In this document: positions 19,257 to 26,854 of the stretch, one piece after another | Layout of the letters: each line of letters begins with the position of its first letter | Numbering within the stretch: the first letter of the stretch is position 1 | Assembly (NCBI RefSeq): GCF_008369405.1 | Contig: NZ_VSJJ01000001.1 | Span: 308,523 to 372,522, forward strand | DNA: 64,000 nt | Direction of reading: 5' to 3' | Source: Streptococcus cristatus | GTDB lineage: Bacteria; Bacillota; Bacilli; Lactobacillales; Streptococcaceae | Program-made: the position numbers and the translations under genes | The notes under the pieces: generated by a model | The model's input: only the letters and a program-made list of their open reading frames with translations | Databases searched by the model: none | Told to the model about the DNA's origin: nothing

Positions 19257-19775
19257 ATGAAGATTGCTATCATCGGCTACTCCGGCTCTGGCAAGTCAAC
19301 CTTGGCCCAGCAGTTAGGCCACTTCCACCATATTCCCGTCCTTCATCTGGACACGATTCGGTTTGAAGAAAACTGGCAGACTCGTAGTCAAGACCAAGTC
19401 AAGGATGATTTAGCGGATTACCTCAAGCTAGAACAATCCTGGGTCATTGATGGCAACTACCCTTTTGCCTACTTTGAGGAAAGAATGGCTCAGGCTGATC
19501 AGATTATCTTTATGAACTTTTCTCGCTTGAACTGCCTCTATCGCGCCTTCAAACGCTATCTAAAATATCGCAATCAAGTACGAGAGAGTATGGCATCTGG
19601 CTGTACCGAAAGACTGGATTGGGAATTTATCCGCTGGATCCTTTGGGATGGTCGGACAAAAGAGACTAAAAATCTCTATCAAAAGGTTCGTCAGACCTAT
19701 CCTGAAAAATTTATCGAATTGCAGAATCAAAAGCAATTATCAGACTATGTAAAAGAATCTGGGACAAAAGTCTAA
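19257..19775 (+). CDS. P-loop kinase of the adenylate-kinase-like / FlaR ('DNA topology modulation') family
   Basis: 172 residues with Walker A GYSGSGKST at 7-15 and the family hallmarks LHLDTIRFEENW, WVIDGNYPF and a basic helix RAFKRYLKYRNQVRESM. Such proteins look like nucleoside or small-molecule kinases; the name FlaR is historical and the substrate is unknown. The ribosome site is AAAGGAG. Oddly, the final codons (E-S-G-T-K-V-stop) are supplied by the end of a repeat element, so the native C-terminus was probably replaced or trimmed by its insertion. Confidence 0.8.
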   Translation: MKIAIIGYSGSGKSTLAQQLGHFHHIPVLHLDTIRFEENWQTRSQDQVKDDLADYLKLEQSWVIDGNYPFAYFEERMAQADQIIFMNFSRLNCLYRAFKRYLKYRNQVRESMASGCTERLDWEFIRWILWDGRTKETKNLYQKVRQTYPEKFIELQNQKQLSDYVKESGTKV

Positions 19776-19876
19776 CCTTAAATATAAAAAGCGAACAAAA
19801 CGGAGTTATCTGACACTCAGAATTCTGTCTTGTTCACTTTTTTGTCTAAAAATCAAAATCTTTTTGTCCCAGCCTC
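19755..19876. repeat. Intergenic repeat, family B, copy 1
   Basis: 122 bases running from GAATCTGGGACAAAAGTC to TTTTTGTCCCAGCCTC, with ends like family A but a different middle: arms AAAAGCGAACAAAAC and TTGTTCACTTTTTT that can pair. It overlaps the end of the preceding gene and supplies its stop codon. Confidence 0.75.
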
Positions 19877-19943
19877 GTTCAGTCTTATTTGTCAAGAAAA
19901 AATCAGAAGTATTCATCGAAGAGGTAAAAAGGTGAAATTCCAA

Positions 19944-19979
19944 CTTACAAAATTGTAAGAAAAATGAGAGAAATGTAAG
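19944..19979 (+). promoter_or_regulatory. Operator-like repeats upstream of the TraX-like gene
   Basis: Palindrome CTTACAA-AA-TTGTAAG (19944-19959), then a further ATGTAAG 20 bases on (19973-19979), i.e. two helical turns. The regulator is unknown. Confidence 0.3.
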
Positions 19980-20040
19980 CTAGAGAAATGGAAAGAAGAA
20001 CCTCTTTCTTTTATCATAGGAAAGGAAAAAGGAGTATCCT

Positions 20041-20769
20041 ATGAAAAAAATGATTGACAATAGCAGTTTGAAACTGTTTGCTATGCTTGCCATGCTGATT
20101 GACCATATCGCCTGGGTATCTTTTCCACTGGCTACCAATATGAATATTCTCTCTCCTAACTGGCTGGCCAATAGTATGCACATAATAGGCCGCCTGGCTT
20201 TTCCAGTCTTTGCCTTTTGTATTGCGGAAGGCTATCGGCACAGTCATGATGTGAGCAAGTATATGAGACGATTGGGGCTGCTGGCTCTTATCAGTATCAT
20301 CCCTTTCTCTCTGATGGGCTGGGTTACTGGTCTTGGCTTTATCATGCAAAATACGGTTGTTACTCTCTTTTTGGGGTTCTGTGCTCTTTATTACAGTGAT
20401 CAGCAAACAGCAACCTGGAGAAAAGTTCTAATTATTCTACTCTGTTTTACTCTGTCCATTATCGCTGACGGCGGACTGACGGGAGGAGTTTTTGGTATCT
20501 ATTCCTTTGCAAAGATTAAAGACCCAATCTTCCGAAAAATTGGCGGTGTCTTGGCACTGAACAGTGTGCAAATCCTAATTTTGGCCTTCAATTTCTCCTA
20601 TGATGGTCTGGCTGATCTGGCTGCCACTTGTCTTCTGTTTCTCCTCGTGACCTCTTTCTACAACGGTCAAAAAGGGGCCAATATTGGAAAAGTATTTTAC
20701 TGGTTTTATCCCCTTCATTTGCTCGCCCTGTCTCTGTTTCGAATTGCCTTTCTCTTATTTCTAATGTAG
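20041..20769 (+). CDS. TraX-family integral membrane protein
   Basis: 242-residue polytopic membrane protein. The N-terminal KLFAMLAMLIDHIAWVSFP and the RLAFPVFAFCIAEGYRHSHDVSKYMRRL segment identify the TraX/acyltransferase-like family, named for the F-plasmid pilin acetylase. Chromosomal homologues in Firmicutes have no settled role; surface acylation is a guess. About eight hydrophobic segments are visible. AAAAAGGAG precedes the start. The gene is flanked on both sides by family B repeats and appears to be alone in its unit. Confidence 0.8.
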   Translation: MKKMIDNSSLKLFAMLAMLIDHIAWVSFPLATNMNILSPNWLANSMHIIGRLAFPVFAFCIAEGYRHSHDVSKYMRRLGLLALISIIPFSLMGWVTGLGFIMQNTVVTLFLGFCALYYSDQQTATWRKVLIILLCFTLSIIADGGLTGGVFGIYSFAKIKDPIFRKIGGVLALNSVQILILAFNFSYDGLADLAATCLLFLLVTSFYNGQKGANIGKVFYWFYPLHLLALSLFRIAFLLFLM

Positions 20770-20849
20770 TTAATGAATGTATTAAAAGTTGCAGTAGAAT
20801 ACCTGTTAAGTTAATTTTTCTTTTGGTAAGTCTAAATAATAGAGTAAAA

Positions 20850-20866
20850 GAGTCTGGGACAATAGT
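20850..20866. repeat. Isolated repeat end, GAGTCTGGGACAATAGT
   Basis: A solitary copy of the left end shared by families A and B, 17 bases before a full family B copy. It looks like a deletion remnant or a nested insertion. Confidence 0.5.
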
Positions 20867-20883
20867 CTCTTTGCTACAAAAAA

Positions 20884-21042
20884 GAGTTTGGGACAAAAAT
20901 ATTTCAATTTTTAAAAATCTTAATTATTAAGCCCTTCAAATCTATAATTAAATGCGAAAAGCGAACAAAGCAGAATTCTGATTACCAGAAAACTAGTTTT
21001 GTTCGCTTTCCATATTTGAGGTCGAACTTTTGTCCCAGCCTC
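20884..21042. repeat. Intergenic repeat, family B, copy 2
   Basis: From GAGTTTGGGACAAAAAT to CTTTTGTCCCAGCCTC. The middle holds a long hairpin with arms AAAAGCGAACAAA / TTTGTTCGCTTT. It lies between convergent genes and ends six bases from the yaaA stop, where it may act as terminator. Confidence 0.75.
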
Positions 21043-21048
21043 CTTTTC

Positions 21049-21777
21049 TTATTCTTCTTTTACAAAAACTAATTCTTTATCATCTGAAAGATCTGCTCGA
21101 TAAGCAAAACCAGCAAAAGAGAGCTGTTTTATTTGCTCAAGATTATCGACTTGGGTTTCCATCAAAGCAGTCAGTAACTGCCCACGAGCCTTTTTGGAAA
21201 TGGTAGAATGACTTTTGAGTTTGCCAGCCTTTTCCTCTAAGAATTTAAAACGAAGCATCTTCTCTCTGACCGCTTTGTCAAAAACATCCTCAAACTCACT
21301 AGACAAGAGCGAAAGCAGCATATCTTCATCCGCTACCATTTTAGTATAATCTTCCCGCCAAAATTTTTTCAGCGTTTGACCATTTGGCTTCAGCCCCACC
21401 AAAAAGTCCAGCCGATGGGGAGCAATCGGACTAAGGGCAGGAATGACCCCATATAGACTAGACGTTAACAGCAAATGCTCTTGAATGTAGGATTTCTCCT
21501 CTTGTGTCCAATCTTTTCGCTTGATATTACGATACATGAGCCCGTCAAATAAGTACAATGCTGGATAAGTCTCTGCTTCATTCTTGCTCAGATTTTGAAT
21601 CCGCTGGTATTCTATTTCAGCCATTTGCGGACTGATTTTGTATAATTTTTCCAGCTCCTTGGCTGAGAATTGCAACAACTCTTCTATTATGATTGCGCTT
21701 TTAGGCGTCAACTGGGAGCGCCCCAGCGAACTCTGTTCCTCATTCATTTCTTTAGCAGTCGGAATTAAAATTTTCAT
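21049..21777 (-). CDS. yaaA: YaaA / UPF0246 family peroxide-stress protein
   Basis: 242 residues, starting MKILIPTAKEMNE and containing FDGLMYRNI, SSLYGVIPALSPIAPHRLDF and RFKFLEEKAGKLKSHSTISKKARG, the conserved blocks of the family. In E. coli YaaA limits DNA damage by lowering free iron during H2O2 stress; the same role here is inference. It suits a species that makes H2O2 through the GlpO encoded elsewhere in the window. The ribosome site is AAGGA. The gene is single, converging on the TraX-like gene. Confidence 0.9.
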   Translation of the reverse strand: MKILIPTAKEMNEEQSSLGRSQLTPKSAIIIEELLQFSAKELEKLYKISPQMAEIEYQRIQNLSKNEAETYPALYLFDGLMYRNIKRKDWTQEEKSYIQEHLLLTSSLYGVIPALSPIAPHRLDFLVGLKPNGQTLKKFWREDYTKMVADEDMLLSLLSSEFEDVFDKAVREKMLRFKFLEEKAGKLKSHSTISKKARGQLLTALMETQVDNLEQIKQLSFAGFAYRADLSDDKELVFVKEE

Positions 21778-21933
21778 ATTTTTCCTTTCTCATCTTGGAT
21801 CCTGAGTCCATTTTTCCTGTTTTCCTTACTCATGATTATAGCAAATTTTTGACTAATTGGATTTCTTCTTGACTTTATTTTTTAAAAATGATATTATCTA
21901 GTTATCAAGACTAGATATAAGAGAGATTGAAAT

Positions 21934-22395
21934 TTGGAAACAACAATTCTTTTTCCAAGATGGGATGAATTGCCTGATCTTGATCTATATTTGGACCAAG
22001 TCCTGCTCTATGTCAATAACGTCTGCAAGCCTGCTTTCACCGCTTCGGACAAGGGACTGACCGCATCAATGATCAATAACTATGTTAAACATGCCTATCT
22101 TGATAAACCCTTAAAGAAAAAATACAATCGCCAACAAGTTGCCCGTTTGATTGCCATTACAAGCTTAAAAACTGTTTTTTCTATTCAGGATATTGCAACT
22201 ACTTTGGATATGCTGAATGCCCAAACCCAGTCTGAAAAGCTTTACAATGACTTTGTAGATTACATGAATGGACAGAAACTTGAAGTGACGCCCATCATTG
22301 CCAGTGCCTGTCAGACCGTCAAGCTCTACCAGCAAACCCTAGCCTTTATCCAAGTGCCCAAAAAGGAGGAAAATAACGATGAACTACGCGCTTAA
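21934..22395 (+). CDS. DUF1836 protein
   Basis: 153-residue soluble protein. LFPRWDELPDLDLYLDQVLLYVNN followed by LTASMINNYVKHAYLDKP and YNRQQVARLIAITSLKTVFSIQDI match DUF1836, whose middle resembles a MerR-like winged helix, so DNA binding is possible. The start is TTG at 21934 with only a weak GAGAG upstream. Its last 17 bases overlap the hemolysin III gene, whose ribosome site (AAGGAGG) lies inside it, so the pair is probably translated together. Confidence 0.8.
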   Translation: METTILFPRWDELPDLDLYLDQVLLYVNNVCKPAFTASDKGLTASMINNYVKHAYLDKPLKKKYNRQQVARLIAITSLKTVFSIQDIATTLDMLNAQTQSEKLYNDFVDYMNGQKLEVTPIIASACQTVKLYQQTLAFIQVPKKEENNDELRA

Positions 22396-23026
22396 ACTCA
22401 GTAAAAAGCTCTCTTTTGGAGAGGAAATTGCCAATGCTGTTACCCATGCCGTCGGAGCTGTTTTGATGCTGATTCTCCTTCCGATTTCTGCCGTTTACAG
22501 CTATGAAGGGCATGGCCTAGTCTCTGCTATCGGTACTTCGATCTTTGTCATCAGCCTTTTCCTCATGTTTCTCTCCTCCACTATTTACCACTCCATGTCC
22601 TATGGCTCGACCCACAAATATATCCTGCGGATTATTGATCACTCCATGATCTACATTGCCATCGCGGGTAGCTATACTCCCGTCGTCCTTTCGCTCATGA
22701 ATGACTGGCGGGGCTATCTGATTATCACGATTCAGTGGGGCACGACTATCTTCGGCATTCTCTACAAAATCTTTGCAAAAAAAGTCAATGAGAAATTCAG
22801 TCTGGCCCTTTATCTAATTATGGGTTGGCTGGTGATCTTTATCATCCCGCAAATTATCGGACAGACTGGGCCAATATTTTGGGGACTGATGCTAGCAGGC
22901 GGTCTTTGTTACACAGTCGGCGCTGGTTTTTATGCTAAAAAGAAGCCCTACTTCCACATGATTTGGCATCTCTTCATCCTAGCTGCCTCTGCTCTCCAGT
23001 ACTTGGCTATTGTTTATTTCATGTGA
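22379..23026 (+). CDS. Hemolysin III / TrhA family membrane protein (PAQR superfamily)
   Basis: 215 residues with seven hydrophobic segments. It carries the family residues SSTIYHSMSYGS, RIIDHSMIYIAIAGSYTPV and HMIWHLFILAAS, whose histidines, Ser and Asp form the predicted metal site of the PAQR fold. Members were named for cytolysis in Bacillus cereus, but in most bacteria they appear to affect membrane lipid homeostasis. It overlaps the DUF1836 gene. Its TGA stop is formed at the very start of repeat copy 2. Confidence 0.88.
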   Translation: MNYALKLSKKLSFGEEIANAVTHAVGAVLMLILLPISAVYSYEGHGLVSAIGTSIFVISLFLMFLSSTIYHSMSYGSTHKYILRIIDHSMIYIAIAGSYTPVVLSLMNDWRGYLIITIQWGTTIFGILYKIFAKKVNEKFSLALYLIMGWLVIFIIPQIIGQTGPIFWGLMLAGGLCYTVGAGFYAKKKPYFHMIWHLFILAASALQYLAIVYFM

Positions 23027-23200
23027 GAGTGGGACAGAAATCGGTAATTCGTTAGAATTCGATTTCGTCGTCTCACCTCCGTACAGTTGAGTAGGACTGT
23101 AAAAGCTGATGAAATCAGCCTAGTAGAGCCCACTCAACTACTGCATCTTGCTCGACAATCCAAAGAAAATTGAGAGGCTAGGACTTTTGTCCCAGCCTCT
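23025..23200. repeat. Three-hairpin intergenic repeat, family A, copy 2
   Basis: Same length and stems as copy 1, with a few base changes (GTCTCACCTCCGTACAG, AGCCTAGTAG, CTACTGCATC). It begins at the hemolysin III stop. Its right end TTTTGTCCCAGCCTC appears to supply the -35 of the next gene. The gene-free stretch up to 23370 holds this element, a promoter and about 150 A/T-rich bases without other visible structure. Confidence 0.9.
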
Positions 23201-23215
23201 TCTCTATGATATAAT
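23187..23215 (+). promoter_or_regulatory. Hybrid promoter for the CPBP gene using the repeat end as -35
   Basis: TTGTCC (23187-23192, inside repeat copy 2), 17 bp, TATAAT (23210-23215). Confidence 0.5.
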
Positions 23216-23370
23216 GCAGCTCTTCAACTAAGCCTACAACTGATCTGCGAAAACCACCTCTCAAAAGCAGGAACTTTGAAAATAATAAAAATTTAAGCTT
23301 ATTTTGCTAAGATAAGGATAGAAAAGATGATCTCTGGCAAATGAATCTGCCAGTTATGGAAGGAAAACGA

Positions 23371-24129
23371 ATGACTATTTTATCAAAAATCCGCCCATCG
23401 CAGCCTCTGAAAGAGCTGAAATGGTTCGATATTCTTGTGATTACTCTGCTCATGTTTGGTCAGTTCATCTACCGATCAACTGAGCTTTACCTAGCTAGTT
23501 TTTCAACAACAGCGACGACTGCAGCTACTGAAACGGTCAGCAATACAGCTAGCGAAGGCGTAGCCTTTTCTAGCAATTTCAGTCTTCAGCTCCTGATGCT
23601 GGTCTTGACCATTCTCTATCTTCTGTTGCGGCGCTTTGACTTTAAGCAGCTTCCCATCCGCCTGACTTGGTCGGTTCTGCTCTGGACACCTCTGATTTTT
23701 GTAGCAGTAGGATTCTTTGGCGACATCGTGATGACACTGAGTGGCGAGTATAATTACTTTGATCCAAACCTCTGGTCTTATATAGATTTGCTAGAAATCT
23801 TCCGGAAATTTGCTGATCTGACACCAATGACCATCCTCTATGCACTGCTCAATGGCTTCTATGAAGAATTATTCTTTCTGGGCCTCATGACCTCTGTCAA
23901 GGATAAGTATAAGTGGTGGGCACTGGCCTACTCTACCATCATTCGGATTTCTTTCCACACCTATCAGGGCATGCTGTGGGCCTTGGTTATCGGAGTGGTC
24001 TACGGACTCTTTTACTATTTCCTTTACAAGTACAAGGTCAAGAACCTCCTGCCTTTCTTTCTCATGCACGCCTTGGCGGATATGTTTGGCTCCAGCTTGA
24101 TGTATGTACTGATTAATTGGCGTTCCTAA
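23371..24129 (+). CDS. CPBP-family intramembrane protease homologue
   Basis: 252 residues with about six membrane segments, from the ATG at 23371, which has AAGGAAA upstream (an in-frame ATG at 23341 has none). A Thr/Ala-rich external loop (ATTAATETVSNTASEG) follows the first helix. The CPBP core is YEELFFLG, SFHTYQG and LMHALAD. In the usual first motif EExxxR the arginine is replaced by leucine here, so activity is uncertain. CPBP proteins process prenylated substrates in eukaryotes and act in bacteriocin immunity in lactobacilli; no partner is visible here. Confidence 0.8.
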   Translation: MTILSKIRPSQPLKELKWFDILVITLLMFGQFIYRSTELYLASFSTTATTAATETVSNTASEGVAFSSNFSLQLLMLVLTILYLLLRRFDFKQLPIRLTWSVLLWTPLIFVAVGFFGDIVMTLSGEYNYFDPNLWSYIDLLEIFRKFADLTPMTILYALLNGFYEELFFLGLMTSVKDKYKWWALAYSTIIRISFHTYQGMLWALVIGVVYGLFYYFLYKYKVKNLLPFFLMHALADMFGSSLMYVLINWRS

Positions 24130-24179
24130 AAGGATAAATATCAGCTAACAAAAAACTATAGAATAAATCGCAACTAAAA

Positions 24180-24355
24180 GAGAGTGGGACAGAAATCAGT
24201 AATTCGTTAGAATTCGATTTCGTCGTCCCACCTCCGCACAGTTGAGTAGGGCTGTAAAAGCTGATGAAATCAGCGTAATAGAGCCCACTCAACCACTGCG
24301 TCTTGCTCGACAATCCAAAGACAATTGAGAGGCTAGGACTTTTGTCCCTGCCTCT
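24180..24355. repeat. Three-hairpin intergenic repeat, family A, copy 3
   Basis: Almost identical to copy 1, with AGAAATCAGT, CCGCACAG and CGTAATAG. The right end is altered to GTCCCTGCCTC, followed by a T-run on the plus strand. It lies between the convergent CPBP and ABC permease genes and may act as a two-way terminator. Confidence 0.9.
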
Positions 24356-24370
24356 TTTTATTATTGTTAT

Positions 24371-26011
24371 TTACGAATTGAAACTAGCAATTTCGCTATC
24401 AAGTTTTTTCATATAGTAGCGATAGATCAGATAAGAAACAAGTCCAGAAATCACAATCAGCAGAACTGAAAGGAGATAGAGAACCGTGAGAGGCAGGGAG
24501 AATGAAATCACATAGAGAAGACCAATCACGATAATCACTCCAATAGTAAAGGCTAGTCCTAATAAGGTCTTACCCATACTGTTATCCCGAGTCATAAGCT
24601 CGTTGACATTGGACCAGTTGGTCACCAAATGCTTATAATCCCGATGATAGCCCCAAGCGCTCCAAGCTAGACTGGCAATAAACCAAACCAGCAGCATAAC
24701 CAGAAAAGTCACCGGATGAACATGGAAGATAAGACTGGTCACCAAAAGAAGAATCACTGGTAGAATGGACTGAATAGCAAAGAGATACCAAAATTTGAGA
24801 CGAACGTATTTTCTGAGCTCAAAAGGCAAAACCTTTAGATAATCAAAATTTTCCCGCTCCAAGGATAAACCAATAGAGGTCAGATTATTCCCACCCGAAT
24901 TGAGGGTAGCGATAAACATAGCTAGGAAGATAAGCGGAAGTAAAAATCGTGGAATCAAGAACGGGCTAACATCCAGACCTGCATTGATCGCCCCCATGAC
25001 CATACTAAAAATGATAATGTAAGGTATCAGCGCCGACATGAAGAGAGCCTGTAAAATGACCGAACCTTCACTCAGCAGCCGAATGTGGTAGCGCCAGACG
25101 AACTTCTTAAAATTCTTGGCCTCGTCCATATTGATATCGCGCACACGCTCGCGTTTGCCTCCTGCTGCTCCTGTCATCAAGGCTGCTTCATAAAATTCTG
25201 GTATGACCTTGAACTTGACCACCAAAAAGAGCAGAACCGCCACGGCAAGCCAAGCTAAAATTCCTAAAATCGCAGTCAAACTAAAAGGATTAATAATAAA
25301 ATCGTAAAAGGCTACAACTGGCGGGAAGTAAGGTGTAACCATTGTATTGCTTGCAATACTACGGCTGTTCATCTGATTGATAAAGATATAGAGACCTACC
25401 GAGCCTAGGGAAACTAGACCCAGAATCACATTGGATAGGATGGTCTTATACTTTCTAAAGAAGGCTGTCTTGGTGATAAAATGCACCAAAATCAAAATGA
25501 CAAAGGTTATAACCGAGCTTAAAATGACAATCGAAACCAAGGCCATAGGAAGACCGACTAAAGGATTTCCGCCTTGAAGACCAAGAACGATGAAATAGCT
25601 GTACATGGGCAGAATCGCAATCAAGAGGGTCAGAACTACCGAGATGCTCTTTCCGACAATGATTTCTGATTCACTAAAGGCATAGGGCCGATAGGACTGC
25701 AAATCCTTGCTTTCATAAAAGACATTGTAGAAAACCAAGAAGCCCTGCGACATGGAAAATATAGCAAATACGGAGACCATATTGGCAAAAAGGCCTGGAT
25801 TTCCTACCATGTGATTGAAGGCACTCATGATACCAAAAAAAACTAGGTAGACAAAGCCCAAAATCAAGTACATGCGAATGGTCTTCTGAGAGACATTGAC
25901 CTTAACTTCTGGATTCTTTTCCTGCTTCTTGCGGTATTGCTGCAACTGCGAAGCTTGAATCGCATAAAGAATATTGATATCAACCAATTTTTTAATGGCA
26001 TTAAAGCGCAT
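24371..26011 (-). CDS. ABC transporter permease (large, about 12 membrane segments)
   Basis: 546-residue membrane protein with a basic N-terminus (YRKKQEKNPEVKVN) and about twelve hydrophobic stretches in two halves. A cytoplasmic loop (GGKRERVRDINMDEAKNFKKF) lies at about 285-305. Its start overlaps the end of the neighbouring ATPase gene by 11 bases, so the two form one ABC exporter. The cargo is unknown. Similar ATPase/permease pairs are found in pneumococcus without assigned substrate. Confidence 0.8.
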   Translation of the reverse strand: MRFNAIKKLVDINILYAIQASQLQQYRKKQEKNPEVKVNVSQKTIRMYLILGFVYLVFFGIMSAFNHMVGNPGLFANMVSVFAIFSMSQGFLVFYNVFYESKDLQSYRPYAFSESEIIVGKSISVVLTLLIAILPMYSYFIVLGLQGGNPLVGLPMALVSIVILSSVITFVILILVHFITKTAFFRKYKTILSNVILGLVSLGSVGLYIFINQMNSRSIASNTMVTPYFPPVVAFYDFIINPFSLTAILGILAWLAVAVLLFLVVKFKVIPEFYEAALMTGAAGGKRERVRDINMDEAKNFKKFVWRYHIRLLSEGSVILQALFMSALIPYIIIFSMVMGAINAGLDVSPFLIPRFLLPLIFLAMFIATLNSGGNNLTSIGLSLERENFDYLKVLPFELRKYVRLKFWYLFAIQSILPVILLLVTSLIFHVHPVTFLVMLLVWFIASLAWSAWGYHRDYKHLVTNWSNVNELMTRDNSMGKTLLGLAFTIGVIIVIGLLYVISFSLPLTVLYLLSVLLIVISGLVSYLIYRYYMKKLDSEIASFNS

Positions 26012-26744
26012 CTGGACTCACCTCTTCTCTGCGGCCAGCCAGACCTAGATAGATGGTTTCGAGGGACTGGTCTGGATGCTGGGCTTTTAAGTCTTCAACC
26101 GTTCCGTAGAATATTAGCTCTCCTTTTTTGAGAATGGCAATCTTATCGCATAGCTGCTCAGCCACTTCTAAAACATGAGTTGAAAACAGAACTGTATTGC
26201 CCTTGTCAGCATGCTCACGCATCATCTGCTTTAGATCAAAAGCTGCCTGAGGATCCAAGCCCGTCAAAGGCTCATCCAAGACCCAGATATCTGGATCAGA
26301 CAAAAGGGCACCAATGACAAAGACCTTCTGCCGCATACCGTGTGAAAACGACTCAATCACTTCATATCGATGACTAGCAAAGTCAAAGATAGCCAGCAGT
26401 TCACCCAAACGAGCTTCTACTTCTGCCGTGGTCATATCGTAGGAAGTCGCCACTAGCTCCCAGAATTCATTGGCTGTCAGGCGCAAGAAAAGGTCAGGAG
26501 AATCAGCTACATAGCCGATTTTTTTCTTGATTTCTAGACGATTAGTGGATAGCTCCTTACCGTCCACAAAAATTTGCCCCTGTGTCGGATTGATGACACT
26601 GACCAAGGATTTAATGGTTGTTGACTTACCCGCTCCATTATGACCGATGAGACCGACAATCTCACCGCTTTCCAAGGTCAGGTTCAGGTGGTTAAGCGCC
26701 AGCTTGCCATCATAGTCTTTTGTAACATCTCTAAATTCAATCAT
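26001..26744 (-). CDS. ABC transporter ATPase
   Basis: 247 residues. Walker A GHNGAGKST lies at about 34-42. The signature is FSHGMRQKVFVIGAL, with SHGMRQ replacing the canonical LSGGQ as in many exporter ATPases; Walker B is IWVLDEPLTGLDP and the H-loop is VLFSTHVLEVAEQLC. AAAGGAG precedes the ATG. It powers the permease encoded directly downstream. A drug, peptide or lipid exporter role is possible but not shown. Confidence 0.88.
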   Translation of the reverse strand: MIEFRDVTKDYDGKLALNHLNLTLESGEIVGLIGHNGAGKSTTIKSLVSVINPTQGQIFVDGKELSTNRLEIKKKIGYVADSPDLFLRLTANEFWELVATSYDMTTAEVEARLGELLAIFDFASHRYEVIESFSHGMRQKVFVIGALLSDPDIWVLDEPLTGLDPQAAFDLKQMMREHADKGNTVLFSTHVLEVAEQLCDKIAILKKGELIFYGTVEDLKAQHPDQSLETIYLGLAGRREEVSPDAL

Positions 26745-26854
26745 GGGAATCTCCTTTGCTATGTTTTGAGGTTATTATACTATCCTAAAAGTCATTTGTC
26801 TAGAAACTAGCGAAAAAGTTCGGATTTTGCTTTTAAACAAGGCAGAACCATCCT

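Noticed and set aside
24113..24313. Minus-strand reading frame in repeat copy 3
   Set aside because: Product of the repeat; the frame is broken in copy 2, so it is not maintained as a protein.
9920..24355. CRISPR array
   Set aside because: The repeated units are about 176 bp, kilobases apart and without spacers; no cas genes.
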